Origin: Saprospiraceae bacterium
Lineage (GTDB): Bacteria; Bacteroidota; Bacteroidia; Chitinophagales; Saprospiraceae
Length of the DNA stretch: 64,000 nucleotides
Assembly: GCA_027488135.1 (NCBI GenBank)
Contig: JAIYCH010000089.1
Location: 186,001-250,000, forward strand
Direction: 5' to 3'
In this document: positions 27,124 through 36,904 of the stretch, one piece after another
Layout of the letters: each line of letters starts with the position of its first letter
Numbering within the stretch: the stretch's first letter is position 1
Program-made: the position numbers and the translations under genes
The notes under the pieces: generated by a model
Told to the model about the DNA's origin: nothing
The model's database searches: none
The model's input: the letters and a program-made list of their open reading frames with translations, nothing else

Positions 27124-30100
27124 TTAGTCATTTTTCTTTAAACTGCTTAAAAAATCTGCAAATGATTCAAATTCCTTTCTATAACTGATCCCTGCGCCAA
27201 AACGCAACCTTCTTCCAGAAAAATCGGGCTGTAGTTTTTGATATACCCTAAATTTTAAACTTTTATCTTTATTTAGGTCATATTCAACGACGACATCATT
27301 ACCCAGAAAAGTAGTAGATTCTGAAGAGCCTCCAAAAAAGTTATTATCTAAGTTACCCCCAACCATAACAGTAAGTCTATCATTAAACAAACTTTGTTTT
27401 AAACTCACTTGAAGCTCATTTCCTGCTCTAAAATCGGTAATTACAAAATTTGGATTCCGATTGTAGGCTATATCAAAATTTGTACCAGAAGCGATGTCCC
27501 CTTTTCCTATAAGATTAGCTATTAACTGATTAACTATAAGAGAAAGTTGATTAGAAACAAATTCACTTACCGTATTATAAACAATAGCTGTCTCTGACAT
27601 TGAAAACACTGCGGGTAAGAACTGACCTGCCACAATTAATCCAAAAACCTGTTTATTTAGTTCATTTATATCCTGTCTTAAAATAATCAGTTTGCTATCA
27701 ACATAATTTTTCAGTGCCCCTTGCAGAGCTGGAAAAGCCAGATCAAAGGTAATTTTGGGTTTAAACAAGTCACCCTGTAATTTTAAAATCAGAGTAACGG
27801 GGGTATTTTGTGAGGCTTCACTTTTAACACTTTGATTGGCTGTGGCAAGATATTCCTGAATCAACATATTTGTTGAAGCATTGATATCATCATAAGTAGC
27901 TTCAATATTAATGGAAGCTTTATAGGGATCACCATTCCATGAAATAGTTCCTCTTGGTCTAAGCTTAAAATTTTTATTAATAGCTAAATAGGTAAATAAA
28001 TAGGATCCATCATCTATTGAAATATCTCCAAACATTTTAAACGGTTCATTTCTCATTACGCTCAAACGAACCCCTCCTCTACCTGTAACTTTCAGTATAT
28101 CACCTGTTTGTTCATTAAAAACCATTTCAAGGACTGCCCCTTTTTTCGCCTCTAAATCCATATCAAAGCTTAAACCTTTTAAAATGGGCTTAGACTTAAT
28201 AACTGCTGTTTCGAGACCCTCTTTTTGTTTATTAACAAATCTTACATTTTTTATATTTTGTGTTGCTATTGCGCTACTTATGGGAATGATAACTCTGGTA
28301 CTATCTGATACGGAGGCTTTAACATAAATATCAGGCAACTTGAAAGATCCACTAAATACGATATCACCTGTGCCAATTGCCTGTCCATAAAAAGTAGAAT
28401 TATCTCCCTTTTGGGTATCCATGCACAAAAATCTTTTTGAATTGAGTTTAGCTTTAAACCCAAATTTTTTGAGATAATCATGACTTACACCCCCTGTAAT
28501 TTGAGCTGTATGATTATATTTATCATACAAAACACCTCCTGTTAAATCAAATAATTGATTGTTTACAGAAACAGTAGTTGCCTTATACGTGTATCTTGTT
28601 TTTAAATAATCAACATTTACACCTCCCTCCGAAAGAAAAATAGTTCCTGCCGTGTTAAGTTTTGGAAATTTACCGTCAAAATGTATATCTGCATCAAATT
28701 TTCCCTGAATATTACTGAGAACGCCTTCTAAAAAATAAGCAGCGATATTGTTTGGAAAATTATAAGCATTTAATTGAAGATCAAAATATCCCTTTTGTTT
28801 TTCTTTGGTGAAATCAATTTCCTTAAGATTGTAAAATGCGCTTAAATAAAGGGCAGCATTCCCTTTAGTTAAAGAAAATTGGGTGGTAACAGGGTGATTT
28901 TCTGATTTTCGTTGTGCATTAATGATCAGATTACCCCAATCTTTTTTATTTATAAACAAAGCATCTGAAGTTGCCTTCAATGTCGCATTTTTAAACCCCT
29001 TCCAATCCTCAAATGAAAAATCAGCGTTGAGTTTACCAGAAAATTTAAGGGTAAAGTTTATTAATGAGTCAATTCTTGATAAAGCCAAATTTTTCAAGGA
29101 AACCTTTAATCCTTTATTTTTAAATCTATCCATTCTCAATTCCTGCTCTCCTGAAGAAAAATTCATATTCTGGATTTCATAGGTATCTGAGGATAGTAGC
29201 AATAAATTTTGAGGATTTACTTTCCATTTAGCAGCTAAAAATCTAAAAGATTTTGATCCAAATTTCAGCGCTATTTTTTCATTGTTTACCGAGAAAATTT
29301 TGCCATTTAATTCTAATAAAGCGGATGTCAATTTTGAGTCCGAACCAAGTCTGGTTTGAAAATTAATCTCATCCTTATTCAGACTGCTTAAAAAAACAAA
29401 TGGAGGTAATTCTGCTTGTTCTCCTATTTTTATCCCGTCGAAAGACACATCAAATCGTCCAACCTTATTATTTAAGTTAAACCGGGCATAAGAACCTTTT
29501 ACCACTAAATTATTAAAAGTTATATTTGGAATTTTTAATGTAGCGAGGGATAGATTTTTTTTATAATTAATTTCACCTTTAATTTCTGTACCATTTATGT
29601 TAGACAACCCTGGTAGGAGCAAAGATTCCCAACCGTCGCTTTTTTTAATTCTTGCATTAAAAACAATATCAAAATCGTCAGGTATATTTTTTGTCCTTTT
29701 CCATGATAAAGCTTTAGCAAAATTTGGAAATGCGTCAAAAAACAAATTTTTAACTGCATTAGGAATTTTCTCCATATCAAAATTTCCCTGGAAATCAGCT
29801 TCTACTATTTCAGATTGAATCTCAACCCGCTTTCTTCCCAATCCGTCAGACTTTGATATTAATGAAAGATTATCTAAAAGATAAAAATTAGTATCATTCT
29901 GAACTTCAATCCCTGAAAGAACAGCTAATCCTTCCAGTTCACTCCATTTTTTATTTTTAACGTCAACTATGGCTAAACCTCTAATTTTCCATGGTTTGGT
30001 TGAGAGGTTTAAAGCCTTAAAATCTAGATGTTTTACATTCGCTAAGAAATTAAACTGAGGTACATCCTGATTTCTAAAATCAAAAAATCCATCAAATGAA

Positions 30101-31890
30101 AAGTCAATATTTTCATCCGTTATATTAAATTCTCCTTTAAACCTCTTTGCATTTAAAGTGCCTAACAATTTTGCATTTTTATATGTATATTGCTTAAATT
30201 CAATACTTTTTACCACTGCTGAAAAATCCGCAGTAGCAGTTTTGGCAGAAAAACCTCTGCCATTAGTAATGGAGGCATTTAAAGAAACATTACCAAATTG
30301 GGGTTGATTTAAAAATTTACCTATTTTAAAATCATTTACACCAATATTGCCAGTATAAGTTGCATACTCCTTACCACCAATAATATTTAATTGTAAATCA
30401 AGTTTAGCATTTCCCAAGCTTGAATTAACATTACCAAAGGCTACGAAATTATTTAGAAATCCGTCAAATGAGCCATTAAATCTTATGAATTGTAACTTAT
30501 TTAAACTGCTATCCAATTTTACTAACCGAATCGTCTTATTTAATGTTTTTTCAGAAATATATAAGTTTTTAACTTTTAAATTAATTAATTCCTCTTTTGG
30601 AGATAAAATATTTCTAACATTAATCTTTCCCTCAAAAGCACTTCCCTCTGATAAAGAAATCTTAATATTTGAACCGACTATCCTATTAAAATTACCATTG
30701 ATTTTTCCTGAAAATGAAATATTTTCATCCTTCAAATATTGAATAAATGGAAGTTTAACAGCTGTAGGAAATAATTTAATTACATCATTTATAAATAAAC
30801 GATTTTCATTTAAATTAATATCGAATTTGAGGTTTTCCTTTAAATTTTTAACATCAAATATAGCCTTTGATTGTAGATTAAAATCTCCTGAAAAATTAGA
30901 ATTCCCTGCTAAAACAGCTAAATTTTTAAATATTAATTTATTTTCTAACAAAGAAAATTGTTGAACCTTTAAATTTGTAAGTTCAAAGGATTCATCTTTA
31001 ACGAAGGAAAAACGTTTGATCTCCCCTTCTGCCAATCCGTTAGCATAACAAGCATTATTAATTTGTACATTAATTTTGGAAAACACCATGGCGTTATCCT
31101 CTTTAATCACAGAAATTTTTCCATTAGTTAAAACAAAAAAATTCCAGGATAAATCAAAATTTGGCAAAACAAAAGGTAGAGAATCATTTACAGATCCAGC
31201 TATTTTCTGTTGTTTTAAATAAATGGTAGGTTCAAAAATTTCTATTGACTTAAATCTGAATTGTTGATTATTTTCCTGATCATTTTCTAAACTCAAAAAA
31301 GCACGAACCACATTAATTTTATTGTAAATGCCCTTTGATGGTTCATTTTGGACAAAAGAAACGGCATTAAGATTAAAAATTTCAGGATAAATCTTAATTT
31401 TTTCTGACGTTTTGCCCTTCTTCTTCTTTTCAAACTTTTTAATAAACCACGATAGTGAATTATCTTCAAAGTTTTCAAGTTCGTTCACATTTATTTTCGA
31501 ATTAGAAATACTTAATTCATAAATAACAAGCCCTTCTGTGAAAATTTTAAATAAATTAGGGTGAAGCCTTGCATAAATTTTTTCTGCAAAAAGCAAGGTG
31601 TCCTTATCTGTATCTTCCACATAAACATTATTAATTCTAAACTCTGTTAATCCGGATAAGGAAATACTTTCTATACTGTTCTTCGTACCCAAATAGGATG
31701 AAATAGTTAAGGAAAGCACAGAAACGGCAGATTTTTGAAAATAAGGAATTCGAAAGGCTATGTTAAAAAATAAAAAAAGAACAAGAAGTATGCCTATAGG
31801 CAATCCAATTATTTTCCCTAATTTTCTAAGGAAAACATATTTTTTAACCTGATTACCAACCTTTTCAGGGGTACTAGGTTGTTGTGTCAT
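27124..31890 (-). CDS. TamB-like inner-membrane/periplasmic translocation and assembly protein (DUF490)
   Basis: A 1588-residue AsmA/TamB-superfamily protein that spans the periplasm as a long beta-groove and is implicated in lipid transport and outer-membrane assembly. One N-terminal transmembrane segment (residues ~32-50, GLPIGILLVLFLFFNIAF) is followed by repeated beta-rich modules, and the conserved C-terminal TamB domain is visible: GNSTFYGQA..., NEPFKMFGDISIDDGSYLF, and FGAGISYRKEF at the end. The gene starts 17 nt inside yheT and ends 29 nt before the GMC oxidoreductase. No TamA/BamA partner gene is in the window. Confidence 0.85.
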   Translation of the reverse strand: MTQQPSTPEKVGNQVKKYVFLRKLGKIIGLPIGILLVLFLFFNIAFRIPYFQKSAVSVLSLTISSYLGTKNSIESISLSGLTEFRINNVYVEDTDKDTLLFAEKIYARLHPNLFKIFTEGLVIYELSISNSKINVNELENFEDNSLSWFIKKFEKKKKGKTSEKIKIYPEIFNLNAVSFVQNEPSKGIYNKINVVRAFLSLENDQENNQQFRFKSIEIFEPTIYLKQQKIAGSVNDSLPFVLPNFDLSWNFFVLTNGKISVIKEDNAMVFSKINVQINNACYANGLAEGEIKRFSFVKDESFELTNLKVQQFSLLENKLIFKNLAVLAGNSNFSGDFNLQSKAIFDVKNLKENLKFDINLNENRLFINDVIKLFPTAVKLPFIQYLKDENISFSGKINGNFNRIVGSNIKISLSEGSAFEGKINVRNILSPKEELINLKVKNLYISEKTLNKTIRLVKLDSSLNKLQFIRFNGSFDGFLNNFVAFGNVNSSLGNAKLDLQLNIIGGKEYATYTGNIGVNDFKIGKFLNQPQFGNVSLNASITNGRGFSAKTATADFSAVVKSIEFKQYTYKNAKLLGTLNAKRFKGEFNITDENIDFSFDGFFDFRNQDVPQFNFLANVKHLDFKALNLSTKPWKIRGLAIVDVKNKKWSELEGLAVLSGIEVQNDTNFYLLDNLSLISKSDGLGRKRVEIQSEIVEADFQGNFDMEKIPNAVKNLFFDAFPNFAKALSWKRTKNIPDDFDIVFNARIKKSDGWESLLLPGLSNINGTEIKGEINYKKNLSLATLKIPNITFNNLVVKGSYARFNLNNKVGRFDVSFDGIKIGEQAELPPFVFLSSLNKDEINFQTRLGSDSKLTSALLELNGKIFSVNNEKIALKFGSKSFRFLAAKWKVNPQNLLLLSSDTYEIQNMNFSSGEQELRMDRFKNKGLKVSLKNLALSRIDSLINFTLKFSGKLNADFSFEDWKGFKNATLKATSDALFINKKDWGNLIINAQRKSENHPVTTQFSLTKGNAALYLSAFYNLKEIDFTKEKQKGYFDLQLNAYNFPNNIAAYFLEGVLSNIQGKFDADIHFDGKFPKLNTAGTIFLSEGGVNVDYLKTRYTYKATTVSVNNQLFDLTGGVLYDKYNHTAQITGGVSHDYLKKFGFKAKLNSKRFLCMDTQKGDNSTFYGQAIGTGDIVFSGSFKLPDIYVKASVSDSTRVIIPISSAIATQNIKNVRFVNKQKEGLETAVIKSKPILKGLSFDMDLEAKKGAVLEMVFNEQTGDILKVTGRGGVRLSVMRNEPFKMFGDISIDDGSYLFTYLAINKNFKLRPRGTISWNGDPYKASINIEATYDDINASTNMLIQEYLATANQSVKSEASQNTPVTLILKLQGDLFKPKITFDLAFPALQGALKNYVDSKLIILRQDINELNKQVFGLIVAGQFLPAVFSMSETAIVYNTVSEFVSNQLSLIVNQLIANLIGKGDIASGTNFDIAYNRNPNFVITDFRAGNELQVSLKQSLFNDRLTVMVGGNLDNNFFGGSSESTTFLGNDVVVEYDLNKDKSLKFRVYQKLQPDFSGRRLRFGAGISYRKEFESFADFLSSLKKND

Positions 31891-32902
31891 TATTTAAGAT
31901 TTGGTTATCAAGTATTTTAACGCAACAATCTTCTTTTTGGTGTATTGAATCAATAAAATGAAGCGCTAATTCTTCACTCCAAAGAAAACCATTTTTATTT
32001 ACTGGCATAAAACCAACATGCCCACCCCATTTTGGCTGTAAAAAATAAAAATTTGCCCGTTCATTCGCCAGCTGGTTTGGGAAACAATATGGACTCAAAA
32101 AAGAATCATCTTCAGCATTAACCAATAAGCAGGGTAAAGAAATTTTAGGTAGTTGACTTAAAACACCTGCTTTTGTCCAATAGTCTTTTGCGTTTAAAAA
32201 ACCATGAAAAGGCCCAGTATAAAAATCATCAAAAAAAGTAAAATTATACTTCCATTTTGCAGGGAGAAAAGGTATTTCCGGAAATTGCTCCTGCTTTTGC
32301 TTCATTTTCCTTTTCAAACTTCTTAGAAATCTAAGTCGGTACATGAAATTTTCAAGTTTACCAATGGCTTTATTTGCTTCAACGAGATGAAGGGGCACTG
32401 AAAAAGCGACACCACCTTTTACATTATGATAAGCAGGATTATTTCCCTGATTTGCTAAAAACCGCAAAACGACGCTACCTCCCAGACTAAATCCTATCAG
32501 GTAAATACTTTTATAAGTATCTGTTTTGTGTAGAGATAAAACAAGCTCCTCTAAATCTTCTGTCGCCGCCATGTGGTAACCTTTCAAAGTAAGATTTGGT
32601 TCGCCGCTGCAACCTCTAAAGTTAAAGGAAAGGACATCAAAATTATTTTGTGAAAATATTTTTGCCATACCTCTGATATAGGCTCTGTCAGAACTACCCT
32701 CCAAACCATGCATTAAAATGACTAATTTATCTTCTCCTTTCCGAACATAATCTAAATCTACAAAATCCCCATCATTCAAGAAAAATCGTTGCCTTTCATA
32801 GTCAAGAGGCCATTTTTTTCTAAAAAGAGCAGCTAAAATGGTGTTAGCGTGGGTATTTTTGAATAAAAAAGGAGGATTATACTCTTTGTAAAAAAACGAC
32901 AT
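31874..32902 (-). CDS. Alpha/beta hydrolase, YheT family
   Basis: Serine hydrolase of the YheT/ABHD1-3 group, acting on an unknown ester or lipid substrate. Family hallmarks: the N-terminal PPFLFKNTHANTI, oxyanion HGLEGSSDRAYIRG, nucleophile GFSLGGSVVLRF, acid NAEDDSFLSPY and catalytic His in GGHVGFM. The ATG at 32902 gives 342 residues and follows the folP stop by 1 nt; an ATG at 32920 inside folP is also possible and would add 6 residues. It overlaps the TamB-like gene by 17 nt. Confidence 0.88.
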   Translation of the reverse strand: MSFFYKEYNPPFLFKNTHANTILAALFRKKWPLDYERQRFFLNDGDFVDLDYVRKGEDKLVILMHGLEGSSDRAYIRGMAKIFSQNNFDVLSFNFRGCSGEPNLTLKGYHMAATEDLEELVLSLHKTDTYKSIYLIGFSLGGSVVLRFLANQGNNPAYHNVKGGVAFSVPLHLVEANKAIGKLENFMYRLRFLRSLKRKMKQKQEQFPEIPFLPAKWKYNFTFFDDFYTGPFHGFLNAKDYWTKAGVLSQLPKISLPCLLVNAEDDSFLSPYCFPNQLANERANFYFLQPKWGGHVGFMPVNKNGFLWSEELALHFIDSIHQKEDCCVKILDNQILNNDTTT

Positions 32903-32903
32903 T

Positions 32904-33755
32904 TTAATTGGTTTTAGCATTCTCCAAGGCCTTCCAAACCCGAATGGTATCCATTGCTGGTTTTACATCGTGAGCTCTCAGGATAAGCGCACCTTGCTGT
33001 AAAGCAAAAAAATGTAAAGCCGTTGAACCGTGCAAAGCATCTTCAGGCGTTCCATCGATTACTTTATACACCATTGACTTTCTGGAAAGACCAACCATCA
33101 AAGGACATTCAAGTATTTTAAAAGCAGAAAGATTTTGAAGTAACGTATAATTTTGATTTAAGGTCTTGGCGAAACCAAATCCCGGATCAATAATGATATC
33201 TTTTACATCCAGTTGTTTCAGCTCTTGATATTTTAAAATAAGAAAATCCAATACATCCAGCGTTACATCTTTGTAACCTGTGTTATCTTGCATATTACTG
33301 GGGACACCTTTAAGATGCATTAAAACGTATGGAATATTCGTTTTTGCTAAAAAAGGGAACATCTCGGGATCAATGGTACCTGCAGAAATATCATTTACGA
33401 GAACGGCACCTTCCTGATAAGCGGCATTGGCAACGGCACTATGCACGGTATCAATTGAAATAAAGGCATCAGGAAATTCCTTTTTAAGAGACTTTATAAC
33501 AGGCACTATTTTCTCCATCTCATCTTTGGCATCAGATAAAGGAGCGCCTGGACGGCTTGACATTCCGCCAATATCAAGAAAGGTAGCCCCCTCCAAAAGA
33601 TGTGTTTCCGCTTGTTTCAATATGCTCACCTTTTCAGTGAATCGACTTTTTTCATAAAAAGAATCAGTAGTAATATTAATAACAGCCATTACTACAGGAT
33701 TTTCCAAAACCAGCAGTGAGCCGCATAAATTAAGCGTTATTTTAGGGTGAATCAT
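32904..33755 (-). CDS. folP: Dihydropteroate synthase
   Basis: Condenses dihydropterin pyrophosphate with p-aminobenzoate to dihydropteroate in folate synthesis; the target of sulfonamides. Conserved segments: VMAVINITTDSFY (signature 1), TFLDIGGMSSRPGA (signature 2, with Met-Ser where E-S/T is usual), FISIDTVHSAVANAA, LVNDISAGT, YVLMHLKG, IIDPGFGFAKTLNQN, VGLSRKSMV and LRAHDVKPAMDTIRVW. The 283-residue length is normal. It is the first gene of a minus-strand operon with yheT, tamB-like and a GMC oxidoreductase; a divergent response regulator starts 100 nt away. Confidence 0.95.
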   Translation of the reverse strand: MIHPKITLNLCGSLLVLENPVVMAVINITTDSFYEKSRFTEKVSILKQAETHLLEGATFLDIGGMSSRPGAPLSDAKDEMEKIVPVIKSLKKEFPDAFISIDTVHSAVANAAYQEGAVLVNDISAGTIDPEMFPFLAKTNIPYVLMHLKGVPSNMQDNTGYKDVTLDVLDFLILKYQELKQLDVKDIIIDPGFGFAKTLNQNYTLLQNLSAFKILECPLMVGLSRKSMVYKVIDGTPEDALHGSTALHFFALQQGALILRAHDVKPAMDTIRVWKALENAKTN

Positions 33756-33855
33756 ACACGGTTTTAATTTTTTCTTTGCAAAATTATTGTTTTTATGGGT
33801 ATCTTTTTAGCCACGGCTTTATTTTTATCTAAACTTAATCTAAATTAGAGGTTAA

Positions 33856-34512
33856 ATGTCAATTATGCAAAAAGAAACCTACAAGGTTCTATTAGCCGAC
33901 GCGCAATTTCTCATCAGATTTGCATTAAAGGAATTATTGAAAGAAACGAATACCTTTCAAGTTATTGGTGAAGCGGGTAACGAAGCCGAATTAAACAAAA
34001 TCATTGCTGAAACGCCCCCTGACATTATTGTCATAGATTATAATCAACCAGGATTTTTCTCCATCGAGAGTATAAAAAATTTAAAACAGCATCATCCAAA
34101 TATTGAACTCCTTGTTATTTCTTCAGACGAAAACAAAGAAAATATTTACGAGGTAATTCATGCGGGAGTATTGCGATTTCTTACCAAAAAATGTGATGCT
34201 CATGAAATAAAAGAGGCATTCAGAGCTATTTCAAATGGAGAGAAATTTTTCTGTACCAGTATTTTTAATTTTATTTTTGAGATGTCTTTCTCACAAAATA
34301 ATTATTCATCAAATCCTTTACCATTGTCAGCCAGAGAGTTAGAAATAGTTAAACTCATTGCCCAGGGATTAGTTGCTAAGGAAATAGGCAGAAAATTAAA
34401 TCTAAGTACGCATACTGTTTACACGCACAGGAAAAATATCATGGAAAAGCTTAAATTGAGGCGAAGCTCTGAATTAGTATTATTCGCAGTGAACAATGGA
34501 CTTTTAATATAA
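33856..34512 (+). CDS. NarL/LuxR-family DNA-binding response regulator (orphan)
   Basis: A 218-residue two-component regulator. The receiver has the phosphoacceptor Asp61 (IIVIDYNQPG), the switch Ser (VISSDE, 89-90) and Lys111 (FLTKKC). The acidic pocket reads ADAQF, so the second acidic residue normally found (DD) is Ala16. The C-terminal LuxR-type helix-turn-helix (about 150-215) is standard: LSARELEIVKLIAQG, KEIGRKLNLSTHTVYTHRKN. No histidine kinase is nearby. A receptor-like gene starts 9 nt downstream, so they are probably co-transcribed. ATGs at 33856 and 33865 are both possible. Confidence 0.9.
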   Translation: MSIMQKETYKVLLADAQFLIRFALKELLKETNTFQVIGEAGNEAELNKIIAETPPDIIVIDYNQPGFFSIESIKNLKQHHPNIELLVISSDENKENIYEVIHAGVLRFLTKKCDAHEIKEAFRAISNGEKFFCTSIFNFIFEMSFSQNNYSSNPLPLSARELEIVKLIAQGLVAKEIGRKLNLSTHTVYTHRKNIMEKLKLRRSSELVLFAVNNGLLI

Positions 34513-34521
34513 AAAATAGTT

Positions 34522-36834
34522 ATGAAATTTTTTATTTTACTTTTAATTCCCTGTTGGTTAATTGGACAAAATGGTTTCGGAACCATCCGTGGGAAAGTCA
34601 TTGATAAAGAAACGCAACTTCCATTGGAGGGCGTAAGTGTCCAGATGGTGGAAGACAACAAAGGAATCTATACAGATGATGAGGGGAATTTTACTTTTAG
34701 ACAACTACAACCTGGCAGGTATTCATTACTTTTTTCCTACGTCGGCTATCAACAAGGTAGTATGCCGTCCGTTGAGGTAAGTAATGGAAAAGAAGCTCTT
34801 TTGACGCTACAACTGGTAGAATCGCCAATTCAAATTCAAGAGATAACCATTACGGCTGAAACAGACAAATCAAGAGCTTCCAATGAGTTATCTTTCGTTA
34901 GTGGCCGTCAATTCAGCGTTCAAGAGAGCAATAAATTTGCAGGTGGTTATAGTGACCCATCTCGCATGGCTATGTCTTTCGCCGGCGTAACCTCATCAGG
35001 AAATGATGATAACAACGAAATTATCATCAGAGGAAATTCACCAAAAGGCCTTTTATGGCGACTTGAGGGCATCGAAATACCAAATCCAAATCATTTTGGC
35101 GATGGTCAGGGTTCCACCAGTGGCATCATAAGCATGATAAATAGCAGTAGCCTGGCTAATTCAGATTTTTTCACCGGTGCCTTCCCATCTGAATATGGTA
35201 ATGCTCTTTCTGGTGTATTTGACCTAAAATTTAGACGGGGAAATGATCAAAAACACGAGTTTAAAGCCTTGATTGGTGTGGTAGGGTTAGAAATGGCCGC
35301 TGAGGGGCCAATGACTGCATCAGGAGCATCTTACAGAATTAATGCAAGATATTCTACCCTGGAACTATTATTTAAAACGGGATTAGTGAAAATTGAAACC
35401 GATGGATTTAAACCTGCCTTTAGAGATTATAATTTTACTTTCCATTTTCCAACAAAAAAAACAGGAAAGTTTACCCTTTGGGGCATTGGCGGTGAAAATT
35501 TTTCTGATAGTGACTACGACACCTTTAAAGACAGAGATGAAAACAACGTAACTTCAACGGGAATAAGCCATCAGTTACCTATCAAAAATATAGGTTATAT
35601 AAATACGGTTATAGCTTACTCAACCCAATCTCATCAATATTTCAGAGAAAATTTAATGAATAACGTATGGATTAATACCTATGATGAAACACATAAAGAA
35701 CAAGCGATAAGGTACTCAACTTATTTTAATCACAGATTAAGTAGTCAATGGAAAATGAGAACAGGAATTATCCTATCTCGATTAGGTTTCGAACTAAATG
35801 AAGATGTTTGGAACTCAGGTCAAAAAAAGATCATCAACTGGTTAAATGAAAATGGACATACTTTTAGTTTCCAGGGATACAGCCAGGTAAAATTTACGCC
35901 AAATAATAAATGGCAATTTTCTGCGGGTATTCATACGTTACATTTTGGTTTAAATAATAAAACTACTTTTGAACCAAGATTAGGAATTGAATTAAAAACA
36001 GGAGAAAAAACATCCATTACAGGGGGCTTTGGCATACATAGTCGGTTAGAGCCCACTTCTCTGTATCTTTATAAAAGACAAGCTAAGCCTGGCCAATTTG
36101 TACAGCCCTACAAAAATTTATCCCCTTCCATGGCCAGACATAGCGTTATTGGCTTAAACAAAAATACATCAGGTCATTCCCGCTGGGTAATAGAGGCTTA
36201 CCATCAAAAATTATATGAAATACCCATAGACACTAACCGAAAGAGTTTCTATTCCATTTTAAATGCCAGTGCCGGCATTCCAGGAGCCATACTTACTAAC
36301 AAGGGTATAGGTAAAAACTTAGGCGTAGAATTTACTCTTGAACAATTTTTACACAAAAATTTCTATTACCTTTTCACCCTATCCGTTTTTCAATCTACTT
36401 ATCAAAATTTAGATTTTAAGTGGAGAAACACCGTTTTCAACAATACATTTGCCGGAAGTGCCGTTTTGGGAAAGGAATTTCCAATAGGTAAGGAAAAAAA
36501 ACACTTTTTGTCCTATAATATAAGGTATATGCTTAGAGGAGGAAATAGATTTATTCCCATTAATTTACAAGAATCTATTAAACGGAAAACGACCATATTA
36601 GATAATAATAATGCGTATGAACCGAGGCTTCCTACCTATTGGAGGTTTGATTACGGCATGGCTTACAAAATTAATAAAGAGAGAACTACCTGGACTTTTA
36701 GAATAGATTTACAAAATGCTACGGTAAGAAAAAATAAAATCAGAGAGCGATTTAACAATCAGACGTTACAGATTTACTACAATTATGCCTTACCTCTCAT
36801 ACCCATTTTGGCTTTTCAAGTTGATTTTTATTAA
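34522..36834 (+). CDS. TonB-dependent receptor-like outer-membrane protein with N-terminal CarboxypepD_reg domain
   Basis: A 770-residue outer-membrane protein. A signal peptide (1-16) precedes a carboxypeptidase regulatory-like domain (GTIRGKVIDKETQLPLEGVSV ... GNFTFRQLQPGRYSLLFSYVGYQ, residues 20-100), a plug (SDPSRMAMSFAGVTSSGNDDNNEIIIRGNSPKGL, residues ~140-230) and a 22-strand-like barrel ending in LAFQVDFY, a normal outer-membrane C-terminal signal. No clear TonB box is visible, as is common in this subgroup. No SusD partner follows, so SusCD-type glycan uptake is unlikely. It is 9 nt downstream of the response regulator. Substrate unknown. Confidence 0.82.
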   Translation: MKFFILLLIPCWLIGQNGFGTIRGKVIDKETQLPLEGVSVQMVEDNKGIYTDDEGNFTFRQLQPGRYSLLFSYVGYQQGSMPSVEVSNGKEALLTLQLVESPIQIQEITITAETDKSRASNELSFVSGRQFSVQESNKFAGGYSDPSRMAMSFAGVTSSGNDDNNEIIIRGNSPKGLLWRLEGIEIPNPNHFGDGQGSTSGIISMINSSSLANSDFFTGAFPSEYGNALSGVFDLKFRRGNDQKHEFKALIGVVGLEMAAEGPMTASGASYRINARYSTLELLFKTGLVKIETDGFKPAFRDYNFTFHFPTKKTGKFTLWGIGGENFSDSDYDTFKDRDENNVTSTGISHQLPIKNIGYINTVIAYSTQSHQYFRENLMNNVWINTYDETHKEQAIRYSTYFNHRLSSQWKMRTGIILSRLGFELNEDVWNSGQKKIINWLNENGHTFSFQGYSQVKFTPNNKWQFSAGIHTLHFGLNNKTTFEPRLGIELKTGEKTSITGGFGIHSRLEPTSLYLYKRQAKPGQFVQPYKNLSPSMARHSVIGLNKNTSGHSRWVIEAYHQKLYEIPIDTNRKSFYSILNASAGIPGAILTNKGIGKNLGVEFTLEQFLHKNFYYLFTLSVFQSTYQNLDFKWRNTVFNNTFAGSAVLGKEFPIGKEKKHFLSYNIRYMLRGGNRFIPINLQESIKRKTTILDNNNAYEPRLPTYWRFDYGMAYKINKERTTWTFRIDLQNATVRKNKIRERFNNQTLQIYYNYALPLIPILAFQVDFY

Positions 36835-36904
36835 ATGTGGAAACTATTTTATAGATTTACCATTATGTGCCGTGATTATTATTACCATTTGAATATTTTT
36901 ACGT

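Noticed and set aside
34522-36834. SusC-type glycan importer
   Set aside because: No SusD-like lipoprotein gene follows, and the length (770 residues) is short for SusC.
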